Assembly: GCF_024172125.1 (NCBI RefSeq)
Contig: NZ_JAMZEA010000008.1
Location: 62,001 to 126,000, forward strand
Direction: 5' to 3'
Origin: Actinomadura rupiterrae
GTDB taxonomy: Bacteria; Actinomycetota; Actinomycetes; Streptosporangiales; Streptosporangiaceae
Length of the DNA: 64,000 nucleotides
In this document: positions 50,284 to 59,603 of the stretch, piece after piece
How positions within the stretch are numbered: the first letter of the stretch is position 1
Layout: each line of letters starts with the position of its first letter
Notes under the pieces: generated by a model
What the model was told of the DNA's origin: nothing
Database searches by the model: none
What the model saw: only the letters and a program-made list of their open reading frames with translations
Translations under genes and position numbers: made by a program

Positions 50284-51390
50284 TCAGCCCTCGCCGCCGA
50301 GGGCGATGGCCTCGTCGACCTCGGCACTGCGGGCCGCGAGCTCCTGCTCGTACCGCTCGCGGTCGACGGCGTCGGCGATGTCCTCGTCCTGCTTCATCAG
50401 CGCTTCGAGATCGGCCTTGGCGTTGTCGAGCACGCCCATGTCGAGGTAGGCGGCCTGCACCTTGTCGCCCCACAGCCCGACGTCCTTCACACACGGGACG
50501 ATCCGGCTGAACAACAGCGACTGGTAGAGGGTGTACATGTCGGAGTTGTCGACGTACTCCATGCACTTGTCGACCGGCATCCCGAGCTGCTCGAAGACCT
50601 CCCGGCCCTTGAACCGGTCGCGCATCAGGTAGCAGCCCTCGACGACGAACTCCTCGCGCTCGGCGCGCTCCTTGGTGGTGAGTTCGGCGTAGTAGTCGCG
50701 CAGCGCGAGCCGGCCGAACGCGACGTGCCGCGCCTCGTCCTGCATCACGTACGCGAGCAGCTGCTTGACCAGCGGGTTGGTCGACATGTCCCGGTACAGC
50801 CCGAACGCGGCGAGCGCGAGGCCCTCGATGAGCACCTGCATCCCGAGGTAGGGCAGGTCCCAGCGGGAGTCCTCCAGCGACTCGGCGAGCAGCTTCGCCA
50901 GGTCCTGGTTGATCGGGTAGTAGGTGCCGATCTTCTCGCGCAGGAACCGCGCGTACAGCTCGACGTGCCGCGCCTCGTCCATCGTCTGGGTGGCGGCGTA
51001 GAACTTGGAGTCCAGGTCCGGGACGGACTGGACGATGCGCGCCGACACGTTCAGCGCGCCCTGCTCACCGTGCAGGAACTGGCTGAACAGCCACGCGCCC
51101 TGGTGCCGTCCGAACTCGTCCTTCTCGGCCTGCGACATCCGGTCCCAGATCTCCGAGCCGAACAGCGGGTTGAACTGGTCGGGCAGCCCCGCGACGTTGT
51201 TCGGATCGACCTCCAGGTCCCAGTCGATGCGTTTCTGCGCGTCCCACTGCTTGTCCTTGCCCTTCTGGTACAGGTTCAGCAGCCGGTCGCGCCCGTCGTC
51301 GTACTCCCAGGTGAACCGGGCGTCGCCCGACATGGGCACGTCCCAGGTCTCCTTGGGGACGGACGAGACGTAGAAGTCGTACGAGGTCAT
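50284..51390 (-). CDS. Ferritin-like di-iron oxygenase (R2/AurF-like)
   Basis: 368 residues from ATG 51390. The full set of carboxylate/His ligands is visible: Glu109 (FLHGEQGA), Glu139 and His142 (MDEARHVELY), Glu189 (LIEGLALAA), Glu219 and His222 (QDEARHVAFG). That is the E, ExxH, E, ExxH pattern of ribonucleotide reductase R2-like and acyl-ACP-desaturase-like enzymes. No radical-forming role can be assigned; oxygen-dependent hydroxylation, N-oxidation or desaturation are all possible. The upstream 9-bp palindrome (51468-51496) suggests dedicated regulation. Confidence 0.85.
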   Translation of the reverse strand: MTSYDFYVSSVPKETWDVPMSGDARFTWEYDDGRDRLLNLYQKGKDKQWDAQKRIDWDLEVDPNNVAGLPDQFNPLFGSEIWDRMSQAEKDEFGRHQGAWLFSQFLHGEQGALNVSARIVQSVPDLDSKFYAATQTMDEARHVELYARFLREKIGTYYPINQDLAKLLAESLEDSRWDLPYLGMQVLIEGLALAAFGLYRDMSTNPLVKQLLAYVMQDEARHVAFGRLALRDYYAELTTKERAEREEFVVEGCYLMRDRFKGREVFEQLGMPVDKCMEYVDNSDMYTLYQSLLFSRIVPCVKDVGLWGDKVQAAYLDMGVLDNAKADLEALMKQDEDIADAVDRERYEQELAARSAEVDEAIALGGEG

Positions 51391-51467
51391 GCGTGCCAAC
51401 CTCCCGGGACAGGCGTCCCCCCGGCCTCGGCTCGGCCGCGGGACGGCGCGGGGTGGTGCCGCCCACC

Positions 51468-51496
51468 GCTTTACATCCCTTCGTAACATGTAAAGC
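51468..51496. promoter_or_regulatory. GCTTTACAT-N11-ATGTAAAGC palindrome
   Basis: Perfect 9-bp arms, AT-rich against the local GC, 78-106 bp before the di-iron gene. The TTTACAT half-site suggests a dimeric TetR or GntR-type repressor site. A second smaller dyad TGAC-AAAA-GTCA lies at 51546-51557. Confidence 0.6.
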
Positions 51497-51617
51497 CCGC
51501 CGGGAACAGACCCATTCACTCCGCCCGGAACCCGGGCGAGGGCCATGACAAAAGTCACCGCGGGCTCGCGACAACCTTCACTAACCCGATGACCTGCGCA
51601 TTTCTAGCGTTGACGGC

Positions 51618-52505
51618 ATGGACGCCATCACCCTCACCGATGTCGCGAAGAGCTACGGACCGGTCCGCGCGGTCGCGCCGCTGGACCTGACCGTCCCGGC
51701 CGGGCAGGCGCTCGCCCTGCTCGGCCCGAACGGCGCGGGCAAGAGCACCACGATCTCAATGCTGCTCGGCCTCGCCCGCCCCGACTCCGGCCGCGTCGCG
51801 GTCTTCGGCGACGACCCGCTCACCGCCGTCGCGCGCGGACGCGTCGGCGCGATGCTCCAGGACGGCGCGCTCGTCGAGGGGCTGACCGTCCGGGAGGTCG
51901 TCGGGTTCGTCCGCGGCCTGTACCCCGAGCCGCTGCCGCTCGACGAGATCCTCGCGACCGCGGACCTCACGGAGGTCGCCAAACGCCGCGCGGACAAGCT
52001 CTCCGGCGGGCAGCGGCAGCGCGTCCGGTTCGCGATGGCGATCGCGGGCGGGCCGCGACTCCTCGTCCTGGACGAGCCGACCGCCGCGATGGACGTCGGG
52101 TCGCGCCGCACGTTCTGGACCAGCATGCGCGCCTACGCCGCGGGCGGCCGGACGATCCTGTTCGCCACCCACTACCTGGAAGAGGCGGACGAGAACGCCG
52201 ACCGGATCGTGGTGATGGCGCGCGGCGGCATCGTCGCCGACGGCTCCGGCGCCGAGATCAAGTCCCGCGCCGGGACCCGGACCGTCCGGTTCACCCTCGG
52301 CGACCAGCCCGCCGCCGGGCTGGACCGGCTGCCGGGCGTCACCGGCGTCGAGATCCGCGGCACCTCGGCCGTCCTGACCAGCACCGACGCCGACGCGACG
52401 ACCGCCGCGCTGTACCGCACCGGGCTGGCCGTCCGGGACCTGGAGGTCCGCGGCGCGGGCCTCGAAGCCGCCTTCCTCGACCTCACCTCCCCCGACCACT
52501 CCTGA
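51618..52505 (+). CDS. ABC transporter ATP-binding protein
   Basis: 295 residues. Walker A GPNGAGKST (36-44), Q-loop AMLQDGALVEGLTV, signature LSGGQRQRVRFAMAIAGG, Walker B LLVLDEPTAAMD and H-loop LFATHYLEEAD. This is the DrrA/NatA class that pairs with an ABC-2 permease. The C-terminal extra domain (AGTRTVRFTLGDQPAAGLDR ...) is typical of this class. First gene of a five-gene block (51618-56239). Confidence 0.94.
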   Translation: MDAITLTDVAKSYGPVRAVAPLDLTVPAGQALALLGPNGAGKSTTISMLLGLARPDSGRVAVFGDDPLTAVARGRVGAMLQDGALVEGLTVREVVGFVRGLYPEPLPLDEILATADLTEVAKRRADKLSGGQRQRVRFAMAIAGGPRLLVLDEPTAAMDVGSRRTFWTSMRAYAAGGRTILFATHYLEEADENADRIVVMARGGIVADGSGAEIKSRAGTRTVRFTLGDQPAAGLDRLPGVTGVEIRGTSAVLTSTDADATTAALYRTGLAVRDLEVRGAGLEAAFLDLTSPDHS

Positions 52506-52525
52506 CCACCGGAAGGGATCTTTCG

Positions 52526-53266
52526 ATGCTCGCCTACCTGCGCCTTGAGATCGTGCGGATGTTCCGCGACCGGCGCTTCACGTTCTTCACGCTCGCCGTC
52601 CCCGTGGCCTTCTACCTGCTGTGGGCGAACGTCTTCGATGACGGCGGCCGCGACCCGGCGACCGGTCTGGACGCGCGGACCTACCTGATGGTGTCGATGG
52701 CCTCGTTCGGCGCGATCGGCGCGGCGCTGTCGTCGACCGGGCAGCGGTTCGCGGCCGAGCGCGCGTCCGGCTGGCTGCGCCAGCTGCGGACCACGCCGCT
52801 GCGGCCGACGGCGGTGGTGGCCGCCCGGACGGTCGCCGCGATGGTCCTGGCGCTGCCCGCGATCCTGCTGGTCAGCCTGGTCGCGGTGGCCTTCCAGGGG
52901 GTGCGGGTCGACCCGCTGCACTGGCTGGCGATGGTCGCGCTGATGTGGCTCGGGGCACTGCCGTTCGCCGCGCTGGGCATCCTGATCGGCAGCCTGGTCG
53001 GCCCGGACGCGGCGCAGCCGGTGACACTCGGCTGCTACTTCGCGCTGTCCATCATGGGGGGATTGTGGATGCCGACCGACCGGCTGCCGTCCGGGCTGCG
53101 CGCGATCGCGGGCTGGACGCCGTCCAACCGGTTCGGGTCGCTGGGCTGGACGCTGGTCTCCGGACACGTGCCGTCCGCGACCACCGGCCTGGTGCTCGCG
53201 GGCTGGACGGCCGGGCTGGTCGGGCTGGCGGTCCCCGCGTACCGACGTACCATGCGGGCGAGCTGA
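52526..53266 (+). CDS. ABC-2 type permease
   Basis: 246 residues, 20 bp after the ATPase gene. Six hydrophobic segments in the ABC-2 pattern: TFFTLAVPVAFYLLWANVFD, YLMVSMASFGAIGAALSSTG, TVAAMVLALPAILLVSLVAV, WLAMVALMWLGALPFAALGI, VTLGCYFALSIMGGLWMPTD and VLAGWTAGLVGLAVPAYRRT. The GGLWMPTDRLPSGLRAIAGW turn is characteristic. Substrate unknown, likely a drug or lipid. Confidence 0.9.
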   Translation: MLAYLRLEIVRMFRDRRFTFFTLAVPVAFYLLWANVFDDGGRDPATGLDARTYLMVSMASFGAIGAALSSTGQRFAAERASGWLRQLRTTPLRPTAVVAARTVAAMVLALPAILLVSLVAVAFQGVRVDPLHWLAMVALMWLGALPFAALGILIGSLVGPDAAQPVTLGCYFALSIMGGLWMPTDRLPSGLRAIAGWTPSNRFGSLGWTLVSGHVPSATTGLVLAGWTAGLVGLAVPAYRRTMRAS

Positions 53267-53328
53267 GCGAGAGGAGCGCAGCACGAAATACTGGACATGA
53301 CAGGCGATACCCACCACGGAAGCGAGCG

Positions 53329-54540
53329 ATGAACCGGCTGTTCAAGGAGACGATCGACGGCGAGGACCCGGGGAGGTCCCGGCTGCGCCGCGCGTTCTGG
53401 GCCGCGTTCGGGCTGGTCTACATCGTTCCGCTGGTCAAGGTCATCGCCGGGTACCACGGGTCGCGGCTGGTCCTGGCGGTCCTCGCGCTCGTGCTGTTCG
53501 TCGCGGTCTACGTGGCGACTCCGCTCACCATGTCCAGCTGGATGCTCCCGGCGAGCCGCCGCACCTACGTGCTGTTCGGCGTCTTCGCGGCGCTGTGCGC
53601 CGGGCTGCCGCTCGCGTTCGGCCACGAGTGGGTCGGGATGCCGATCTACCTGGCCATCATCGCCGCGATGACGCTGCCGCTGCGGGTCGTCCCGTACGCG
53701 ATCGCCGCCTCGGCCCTGCTCGGCTCGGCGCAGTGCCTCCTGCTGGACGTCGGCCGCGGCGGACTGCTCACGATCACCATGACCGCGCTGTCCATCGGCC
53801 TGTTCATGTTCGCCTTCCGGCACGCGCGGACGCTCGTCCAGCAGCTGCGCGAGGCGCGCGCCGAGACCACCCGGCTCGCCGCCGCGAACGAGCGGCTGCG
53901 CATCGCCCGCGACCTGCACGACCTGCTCGGCCACAGCCTGTCGCTGATCGTGCTGAAGAGCGAGCTGGCCCGGCGGATGGCGCCGCGCGACGTGGACCGC
54001 GCCATCGCCGAGGTGAACGACATCGAGTCGGTGGCGCGGGAGGCGCTCCGCGACGTCCGCGCGACGATCTCGGGGTACCGGCGCCGGGACCTGACCGGCG
54101 AGCTGGACGGCGCCCGGGCGGTGCTCACCGCCGCCGGGATCGAGCCGGTCGTCCGCACCTCCGGCACCCCGCTTCCGGACGAGGCGGACAGCCTTTTCGG
54201 CTGGGCCGTCCGGGAGGCGGTGACCAACGTCGTCCGGCACTCGCGGGCCCGCCGCTGCGAGATCGACGTCCGCCGCGAGCCGGACGCCGCCGTGCTCACC
54301 GTCACCGACGACGGGACGGCGACCGAGGCGTCCTTCGCGCCGGGCAACGGCCTCACCGGCCTCGCCGAGCGGATGGAGTCGGCGGGCGGGACGGTGACCG
54401 CACGGCCGCGCCCGTCCGGCGGGTTCGGCGTGGCCGTCCGGCTCCCGCTCTCCCCTGCCGACGCGGCGGGCGCGGCGCCCGAACCCGGTTCGTCCGGCGG
54501 CGGCGGGGGCACCCGACCGGCAGTAGGGTCTGCGTCGTGA
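53329..54540 (+). CDS. Sensor histidine kinase (HisKA_3, DesK/NarX type)
   Basis: 403 residues from ATG 53329. Four to six N-terminal TM helices (about 20-165), a coiled linker (AETTRLAAANERLRIARDLH), phosphoacceptor His197 in ARDLHDLLGHSLSL, then HATPase (WAVREAVTNVVRHSRARRCE, VTDDGTATEAS, GLTGLAERMESAGGTV). Stop overlaps the response-regulator GTG (GTGA). By position it probably controls the adjacent ABC-2 transporter. Confidence 0.93.
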   Translation: MNRLFKETIDGEDPGRSRLRRAFWAAFGLVYIVPLVKVIAGYHGSRLVLAVLALVLFVAVYVATPLTMSSWMLPASRRTYVLFGVFAALCAGLPLAFGHEWVGMPIYLAIIAAMTLPLRVVPYAIAASALLGSAQCLLLDVGRGGLLTITMTALSIGLFMFAFRHARTLVQQLREARAETTRLAAANERLRIARDLHDLLGHSLSLIVLKSELARRMAPRDVDRAIAEVNDIESVAREALRDVRATISGYRRRDLTGELDGARAVLTAAGIEPVVRTSGTPLPDEADSLFGWAVREAVTNVVRHSRARRCEIDVRREPDAAVLTVTDDGTATEASFAPGNGLTGLAERMESAGGTVTARPRPSGGFGVAVRLPLSPADAAGAAPEPGSSGGGGGTRPAVGSAS

Positions 54541-55142
54541 TCCGGGTGATGCTGGCCGAAGACCAGGGCATGGTGCGCGGCGCCCTGGCCACGCTGCTCG
54601 GCCTGGAGGACGACCTGGAGGTGGTCGCCGAGGCCGCGGGCGGCGCCGAGGCGGTGCTGGTCGCCGAGCGCGAGCGGCCCGACGTCGCTCTCCTCGACAT
54701 CGAGATGCCCGGCAAGGACGGCCTGGCCGCGGCGGCGGAGATCCGCGCCGCCGTGCCGTCCTGCCGGGTGATGATCCTGACCACATTCGGCCGCCCCGGA
54801 TACCTGCGCCGCGCCATGGAGGCCGGCGCTTCGGCGTTCCTGGTGAAGGACAGCCCGGCGAGCGACCTCGCCGCCGCGATCCGCCGCGTCGTCGCGGGCG
54901 AGCGCGTGATCGACCCGAACCTCGCCGCCGCCGCGCTCAGCGCGGGCCCGAACCCGCTGTCGCCCCGCGAGCGGGACGTGCTGACCGCCGGCGCGGACGG
55001 CTCGACCATCGCCGACATCGCGTCCGGCCTGCACCTGTCGGAGGGCACGGTCCGCAACTACCTCTCGTCCGCGATCACCAAGGTGGGGGCCCGCAACCGG
55101 ATCGAAGCCGTCCACACCGCCCGGGCGCAGGGATGGCTCTGA
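54537..55142 (+). CDS. NarL/FixJ-type response regulator
   Basis: 201 residues. Receiver with Asp54 (VALLDIEMPG), Thr-containing TTFGRPG and KDSPASDL. C-terminal LuxR-type HTH (LSPRERDVLTAGADGSTIAD, then GLHLSEGTVRNYLSSAITKV). Coupled to the kinase by a 4-bp overlap and overlaps the downstream esterase gene by 10 bp. Confidence 0.94.
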   Translation: MIRVMLAEDQGMVRGALATLLGLEDDLEVVAEAAGGAEAVLVAERERPDVALLDIEMPGKDGLAAAAEIRAAVPSCRVMILTTFGRPGYLRRAMEAGASAFLVKDSPASDLAAAIRRVVAGERVIDPNLAAAALSAGPNPLSPRERDVLTAGADGSTIADIASGLHLSEGTVRNYLSSAITKVGARNRIEAVHTARAQGWL

Positions 55143-56239
55143 CCCCCCGAGCCCGGCCGCGCGGGCCCTCCCGCGCCATCGCGCTGCTGTGCGCGCTCGG
55201 CGTGCTGGCGGCCGGATGCCACGGCGACCCCGGGACGATCAAGGCCGAGCCGGTCGGGCCCGCCCCGCCGGTCCCGCGCTGGGCCAGCATCGGCTGCACC
55301 GGCGGGACGCTGACCACCGGACGGCACCGGTTCCAGGGCCGCGACTTCCTGGTGAAGACGCCCGACCAGCCCAAGCAGGAGCCGCAGGACCCGCAGGACC
55401 AGAGCCCCGCGCCGCTGATCCTCGACCTGCACGGGCTGAACTCGTCCGGGTTCGAGCAGGCGGTCTACGGGCGGCTCGCCGACGCGGGCGCGGCGCGCGG
55501 CTTCACCGTCGTCGAGCCCGACAGCGCGTCCGGCCGCGCCGGCTGGAAGCTGCCCGGCATGGCCGACGGCGACGCGGACATCGGCTACGTGGGCGCACTG
55601 CTCGACCACCTGGAGAAGGGCCTGTGCCTGGACCGCCGCCGCGAGTACGCGGCGGGCTTCTCCAACGGCGCGGGCCTCGCCGCCGCGCTGGTCTGCGGCC
55701 TCGGCGGGCGGCTCGCCGGCGTCGCCGCCGTCTCCGGCCTCAACCTGGCCCGCCCCTGCCCGCGTCCCGCGCCGACGACGATCGTCGCCTTCCACGGCAC
55801 GGACGACCCGGTCGTTCCGTACGACGGCGGCGAACCGTTCGGCGGGAACCGCGCGCAGGTCCCGTCCTGGATGGCCCCTTCGGACGGCTCGTTCGACCTG
55901 CCGTCCGTCGCGTCCGCGGCGGCGGCCTGGGGACGCGCGTTCAGCTGCGCCACCTCGACCTCGGCGGACGCGGCGTCCGGCGTCCGCCGCCGCTCCTGGA
56001 CGGGCTGCCGCCGCGACGCCCGCGTCGACCTCTACACCGTCTCCGGCGCGGGCCACGCCTGGCCGGGCTCGTTCGCCGTGGGGGCCGGCGCGTCCACCAA
56101 GAAGATCGACGCGACCGCCGTCACCCTGGACGCCTTCGCCACCGGCACCGGCCGCTGGCACGGCCGCCACGAGTTCCCCAGCCCCGACATCACCGGCGCC
56201 AACGGCGACCGCTCCCCCTACACCGCCACAACTCCCTGA
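55133..56239 (+). CDS. Lipoprotein esterase, PHB depolymerase/LpqC-like
   Basis: 368 residues. Lipobox LAAGCHG (Cys about 29). Esterase of the polyhydroxybutyrate-depolymerase/feruloyl-esterase type: LILDLHGLNSSGFEQAV (oxyanion), YAAGFSNGAGLAAALVCGLG (nucleophile GFSNG), IVAFHGTDDPVVPYDG (acid) and SGAGHAWPGS (His). It is translationally coupled (10-bp overlap) to the response regulator, so the ABC-TCS-esterase genes form one operon. Confidence 0.85.
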   Translation: MALTPRARPRGPSRAIALLCALGVLAAGCHGDPGTIKAEPVGPAPPVPRWASIGCTGGTLTTGRHRFQGRDFLVKTPDQPKQEPQDPQDQSPAPLILDLHGLNSSGFEQAVYGRLADAGAARGFTVVEPDSASGRAGWKLPGMADGDADIGYVGALLDHLEKGLCLDRRREYAAGFSNGAGLAAALVCGLGGRLAGVAAVSGLNLARPCPRPAPTTIVAFHGTDDPVVPYDGGEPFGGNRAQVPSWMAPSDGSFDLPSVASAAAAWGRAFSCATSTSADAASGVRRRSWTGCRRDARVDLYTVSGAGHAWPGSFAVGAGASTKKIDATAVTLDAFATGTGRWHGRHEFPSPDITGANGDRSPYTATTP

Positions 56240-56281
56240 CCCGCTGGCCACAAGGCCGCACGCCGCGAGGGCGGACTTTGC

Positions 56282-56326
56282 GTGGCGGACGTTGCTGAGG
56301 CGGACGTTGCTGAGGCGGACGTTCGC
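56282..56326. repeat. 15-bp tandem repeats between esterase and TetR genes
   Basis: Units 56282-56296, 56297-56311 and 56312-56326 share G(A/T)GGCGGACGTT followed by GCT or CGC. A degenerate fourth unit precedes them (56267-56281). Found in the 131-bp convergent gap. Confidence 0.8.
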
Positions 56327-56370
56327 GGAGCCAGACGCCACGAAGCCGGACGTCGCGGGCGGGCGGTGGG

Positions 56371-56994
56371 TCAGCCGGCGGTGATGTGGTCGGCGAGGTA
56401 GCCGTGGATGAGCCGCTCGGCCTCGGCCAGTATCGCGGGGTCGCCCGCGGGGTCGCGGCGGAAGGCGAGCTTGAGCACGGCATCAGCGGCCTCGACGGCG
56501 ATGGCCAGCGCGGTGGCCAGGCCGGGCGTCTCGGCGACGCCGAAGGTCTCCACGATCAGCTCGCGCAGCCGGGCCGCGACGACCGAGTTGTTCTCGGCCG
56601 CCTCGTCCAGCAGCCGGACGTCGGCGACGTCGCCGAACCGCAGGACGCGGAAGCCCGGCACCGAGCGGTGCATGCCGACGAAGATCTCGATGATCGCGCC
56701 GACCGTGTCGGACCAGTCGTCGAAGCCGCCCTGGCCGAGCCGCTCGGACACCCGCCGCTCGAACTCCTCCAGGTTGCGGAGGGCGAGCGCCTGCGCGACC
56801 GCGCGCTTGTCCGGGAAGAACTGGTAGACCGAGCCGATCGCGACCTCGGCGCGCTGCGCGATGCGCGTCGTGGTGAGCCCGTCGTAGCCGTCCTCGTCGA
56901 GGATCTCCGCGCAGGCGTCCAGCATGCGCTGCACGCGTTCGGCGCTTCGGCGCTGGGCGGGGCGGCGGCGGAGCGGCGTTCGGATCTCGGTCAC
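56371..56994 (-). CDS. TetR-family regulator
   Basis: 207 residues (GTG start). HTH at about 18-65 (RVQRMLDACAEILDEDGYDG, LTTTRIAQRAEVAIGSVYQF, FPDKRAVAQALALRNLEEFE). C-terminal helical domain includes VPGFRVLRFGDVADVRLLDE, as in TetR_C subfamilies of AcrR type. No divergent target of its own; the GlxA gene lies upstream on the same strand. Confidence 0.9.
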   Translation of the reverse strand: MTEIRTPLRRRPAQRRSAERVQRMLDACAEILDEDGYDGLTTTRIAQRAEVAIGSVYQFFPDKRAVAQALALRNLEEFERRVSERLGQGGFDDWSDTVGAIIEIFVGMHRSVPGFRVLRFGDVADVRLLDEAAENNSVVAARLRELIVETFGVAETPGLATALAIAVEAADAVLKLAFRRDPAGDPAILAEAERLIHGYLADHITAG

Positions 56995-57096
56995 GTCCCC
57001 ATTCTCTCTCGTCCGCGCGGTGCCCGGTCATCCCGACGTGATGATCCGTCGCCGCGGAAGCCCGCTCTCGCCGACGCGGTCAGGCCCTATCCCCGT

Positions 57097-58092
57097 TCAT
57101 GCCGGGACCGATTCGCGGGTGCGGTGGGCCCGGCGGTACTCGCTCGGGGAGACGCCCATCTCGCGCGCGAAGTGGGCGCGCAGGTTCGGGGCGCTGCCGA
57201 GGCCGCACCGGGCGGCGACGGCGTCCACCGGCAGGTCGGTGCGTTCGAGCAGCTCGCGGGCGCGCAGGACGCGCTGGGTCAGCAGCCAGCGCAGCGGCGT
57301 CATGCCGAGCTCGGAGTGGAAGCGCCGGTGCAGCGTCCGGACGGTCAGCCCCGCGCGGGACGCGAGGTCGGCGATGGTCAGCGGGTCGTGCAGCCGCTCG
57401 ACCGCCCAGTCCAGGACGGGGCCGAGGCCGTCGGCGCAGCGTGCGCGCGGGATCGGCGCCTCGACGTACTGCGCCTGCCCACCGGACCGGTGCGGCGGGA
57501 CGACCATCTGCCGCGCGACCGCCGTGGCCGCCTCCGCGCCCAGATCGTGCCTGATCAGGTGCAGGCAGAGGTCGATCCCGGCGGTGTTGCCGGCGCCCGT
57601 GAGCAGGTCGCCGTGGTCGTGGTACAGGACGGACTGGTCGACGATCACGCGCGGGAACCGGCGGGCCAGCGTCTCCGCGTGCTTCCAGTGGACGGCGGAC
57701 GCGCGTCCGTCCAGCAGCCCGGCGGCGGCGAGCACGAACCCGCCGGAGCACAGCGAGACGATCCGGGCGCCGCGCCCGTGCGCCTCGCGCAGCGCGCCGA
57801 GCAGCGTCTCGGACGGGTCGCGGGACACGTCGGCGGTCGCCGGAACGATGATCGTGTCCGCCTCGCGCAACGCGTCCAGGCCGTGCGATGCCTGCACGCC
57901 GAACAGGCCGGGCAGGTCGTGGTGCCCGGACGAGCCGCGCATCGGCACGTGCCGGGGCCCGCCCTCCGCGCAGACCCGCAGGTCGTACCAGGGGCCCTGG
58001 TGCCCGGGCGGCGGCGTGCCGAACAGCTGGCACGGGATGGCCACCTCGAACACCGGCATGTCGTCCATCACGACGATCGCGAGAACCCGCAT
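57097..58092 (-). CDS. GlxA-family AraC regulator with DJ-1/PfpI domain
   Basis: 331 residues. Residues about 1-190 form the DJ-1/PfpI-like domain (IIVPATADVSRDPSETLLGA, IVSLCSGGFVLAAAGLLDGR, NTAGIDLCLHLIR). Residues 215-325 form the AraC HTH pair (LTIADLASRAGLTVRTLHRR, GMTPLRWLLTQRVLRARELL, LGSAPNLRAHFAREMGVSPS). The Cys in SLCSGGF is the nucleophile position, but regulators of this type are generally non-enzymatic. Divergent from the MFS gene at 58164 (71 bp), a likely target. Confidence 0.92.
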   Translation of the reverse strand: MRVLAIVVMDDMPVFEVAIPCQLFGTPPPGHQGPWYDLRVCAEGGPRHVPMRGSSGHHDLPGLFGVQASHGLDALREADTIIVPATADVSRDPSETLLGALREAHGRGARIVSLCSGGFVLAAAGLLDGRASAVHWKHAETLARRFPRVIVDQSVLYHDHGDLLTGAGNTAGIDLCLHLIRHDLGAEAATAVARQMVVPPHRSGGQAQYVEAPIPRARCADGLGPVLDWAVERLHDPLTIADLASRAGLTVRTLHRRFHSELGMTPLRWLLTQRVLRARELLERTDLPVDAVAARCGLGSAPNLRAHFAREMGVSPSEYRRAHRTRESVPA

Positions 58093-58163
58093 GGCAGGAA
58101 TCTAGCGCATCGTGTCATTTCTGCCACTCGTCCGTGATCGTGCGCCGACCCGAGGCTTGGATC

Positions 58164-59603
58164 ATGAACACTTCGCTGGCGGGGGCACCCGCCGTCCCGG
58201 CCCCTCCCGAGACCGCCTCCCCCGGCCGGAGGTGGTGGGTGCTCGGCGTCGCGTCGGTGGCCCAGTTCCTGGCGATCCTCGACCTGTTCGCGGTCAACAT
58301 CGCCTTCCCCGCCCTCCGGGACGGATTCGGCGGAGCCTCCCTCGCGGACGTCTCGTGGGTGCTGAACGCGTACACGATCGTGCTGGCCGCGCTGCTCGTC
58401 CCTGCCGGACGGATCGCGGACGACGCCGGACGGCGCCGGGTCTTCCTGATCGGCATGGCCCTGTTCGGCGCGGCGTCCGTCGCCTGCGCGGCGGCCCCGA
58501 CGCTCGGCCTGCTGATCGCGGCCCGCGTCGTCCAGGCCGCGGCCGGGGCCCTGCTGATCCCGACATCGCTCGGCCTCGCGCTACCCGCCTTCCCGCGCCG
58601 CGAGCACCCGACGGTCATGGGCATCTGGACGGCGGTCGCCGCGGCCGGCGCCGGCTGCGGCCCCGTCCTAGGCGGCCTGCTACTCCTCGCCGGCTGGCGC
58701 TGGATCTTCCTGATCAACCTCCCCGTAACCCTGGCCGCCCTAGCCCTAGGCCGCCGCCTCCTAACCCCCGACCACCCGACCACCCCTGAACGACCCGACC
58801 CCACCACCCCGGACGGACGCGAACGAGGCGCCCCGGAACGGCGGCCGCTGGACCTGCAAGGGGCGGCGCTGCTGCTCGCGACCGCCGGGACGCTGACCGC
58901 GCTGCTCACGCAGGGCACGGGCTGGGGCTACCCGTCCGTCCCGACGATCTTCAGCGCCGCGCTGCTCACCGTGCTCGTGCCGCTGCTCGCGGCGCGGCTC
59001 ATGCGGGCGCGCGACCCGATCATCGACCCGGCGCTGTTCCGGAACCGGACGTTCGCGATCGCGGTCACCGGAGTCTGGCTGTACTACCTCGCCTTCGCGG
59101 CCGGACTGCTCTCGACGACCCTGTACTTCACGCAAGTTCTGCACTGGTCGGCGGTCACGGCGGCGCTGGCCCTCGCGCCCGTCCCGCTGGCCTGCATGAC
59201 GCTGTCCCCCTTCTCCGGACGCGTCGTCGCGCGCATCGGCGGACGCGTCTCGGCCGTCCTCGGCGGGCTCACCCTCGCGGTCGGCGCGGCCTGGTGGGCA
59301 ACCGGCATCGGCGCCGGATACGCGCTCGGCTACCTGCCCGGCGCGATCCTGTTCGGCGCGAGCACGGCACTGCTCCAGCCACCGCTCTTCGGCGCGTCCA
59401 CCGCCCTGCCGGGCGACCAGATCTCGCTCGGCTCGGCCGTCCTGATGACCACACGGCAGATCGCATCCGCGCTGGGCGTGGCCGTCCTCACATTCGTGCT
59501 GGGCACCCGTCCACTGGACGCCGACTACCGCCTCGGCTGGACCCTCATGGCCGCCGCAGGCATAGCCGCCGCCGCAGCCTGCCTAGCCTTCCGCCGCGAC
59601 TAA
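58164..59603 (+). CDS. MFS transporter, DHA2-type
   Basis: 479 residues from ATG 58164. Motif A region GRIADDAGRRRVFLIGMALF, LDLFAVNIAFPALRDGFGGA and ISAARVVQAAAGALLIPTSL-like stretch. A polar cytoplasmic loop of about 35 residues (PDHPTTPERPDPTTPDGRER) precedes the second half (PIIDPALFRNRTFAIAVTGV, MTTRQIASALGVAVLTFVLG). Divergent from the GlxA-type gene, so likely under its control. Substrate unknown. Confidence 0.9.
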   Translation: MNTSLAGAPAVPAPPETASPGRRWWVLGVASVAQFLAILDLFAVNIAFPALRDGFGGASLADVSWVLNAYTIVLAALLVPAGRIADDAGRRRVFLIGMALFGAASVACAAAPTLGLLIAARVVQAAAGALLIPTSLGLALPAFPRREHPTVMGIWTAVAAAGAGCGPVLGGLLLLAGWRWIFLINLPVTLAALALGRRLLTPDHPTTPERPDPTTPDGRERGAPERRPLDLQGAALLLATAGTLTALLTQGTGWGYPSVPTIFSAALLTVLVPLLAARLMRARDPIIDPALFRNRTFAIAVTGVWLYYLAFAAGLLSTTLYFTQVLHWSAVTAALALAPVPLACMTLSPFSGRVVARIGGRVSAVLGGLTLAVGAAWWATGIGAGYALGYLPGAILFGASTALLQPPLFGASTALPGDQISLGSAVLMTTRQIASALGVAVLTFVLGTRPLDADYRLGWTLMAAAGIAAAAACLAFRRD

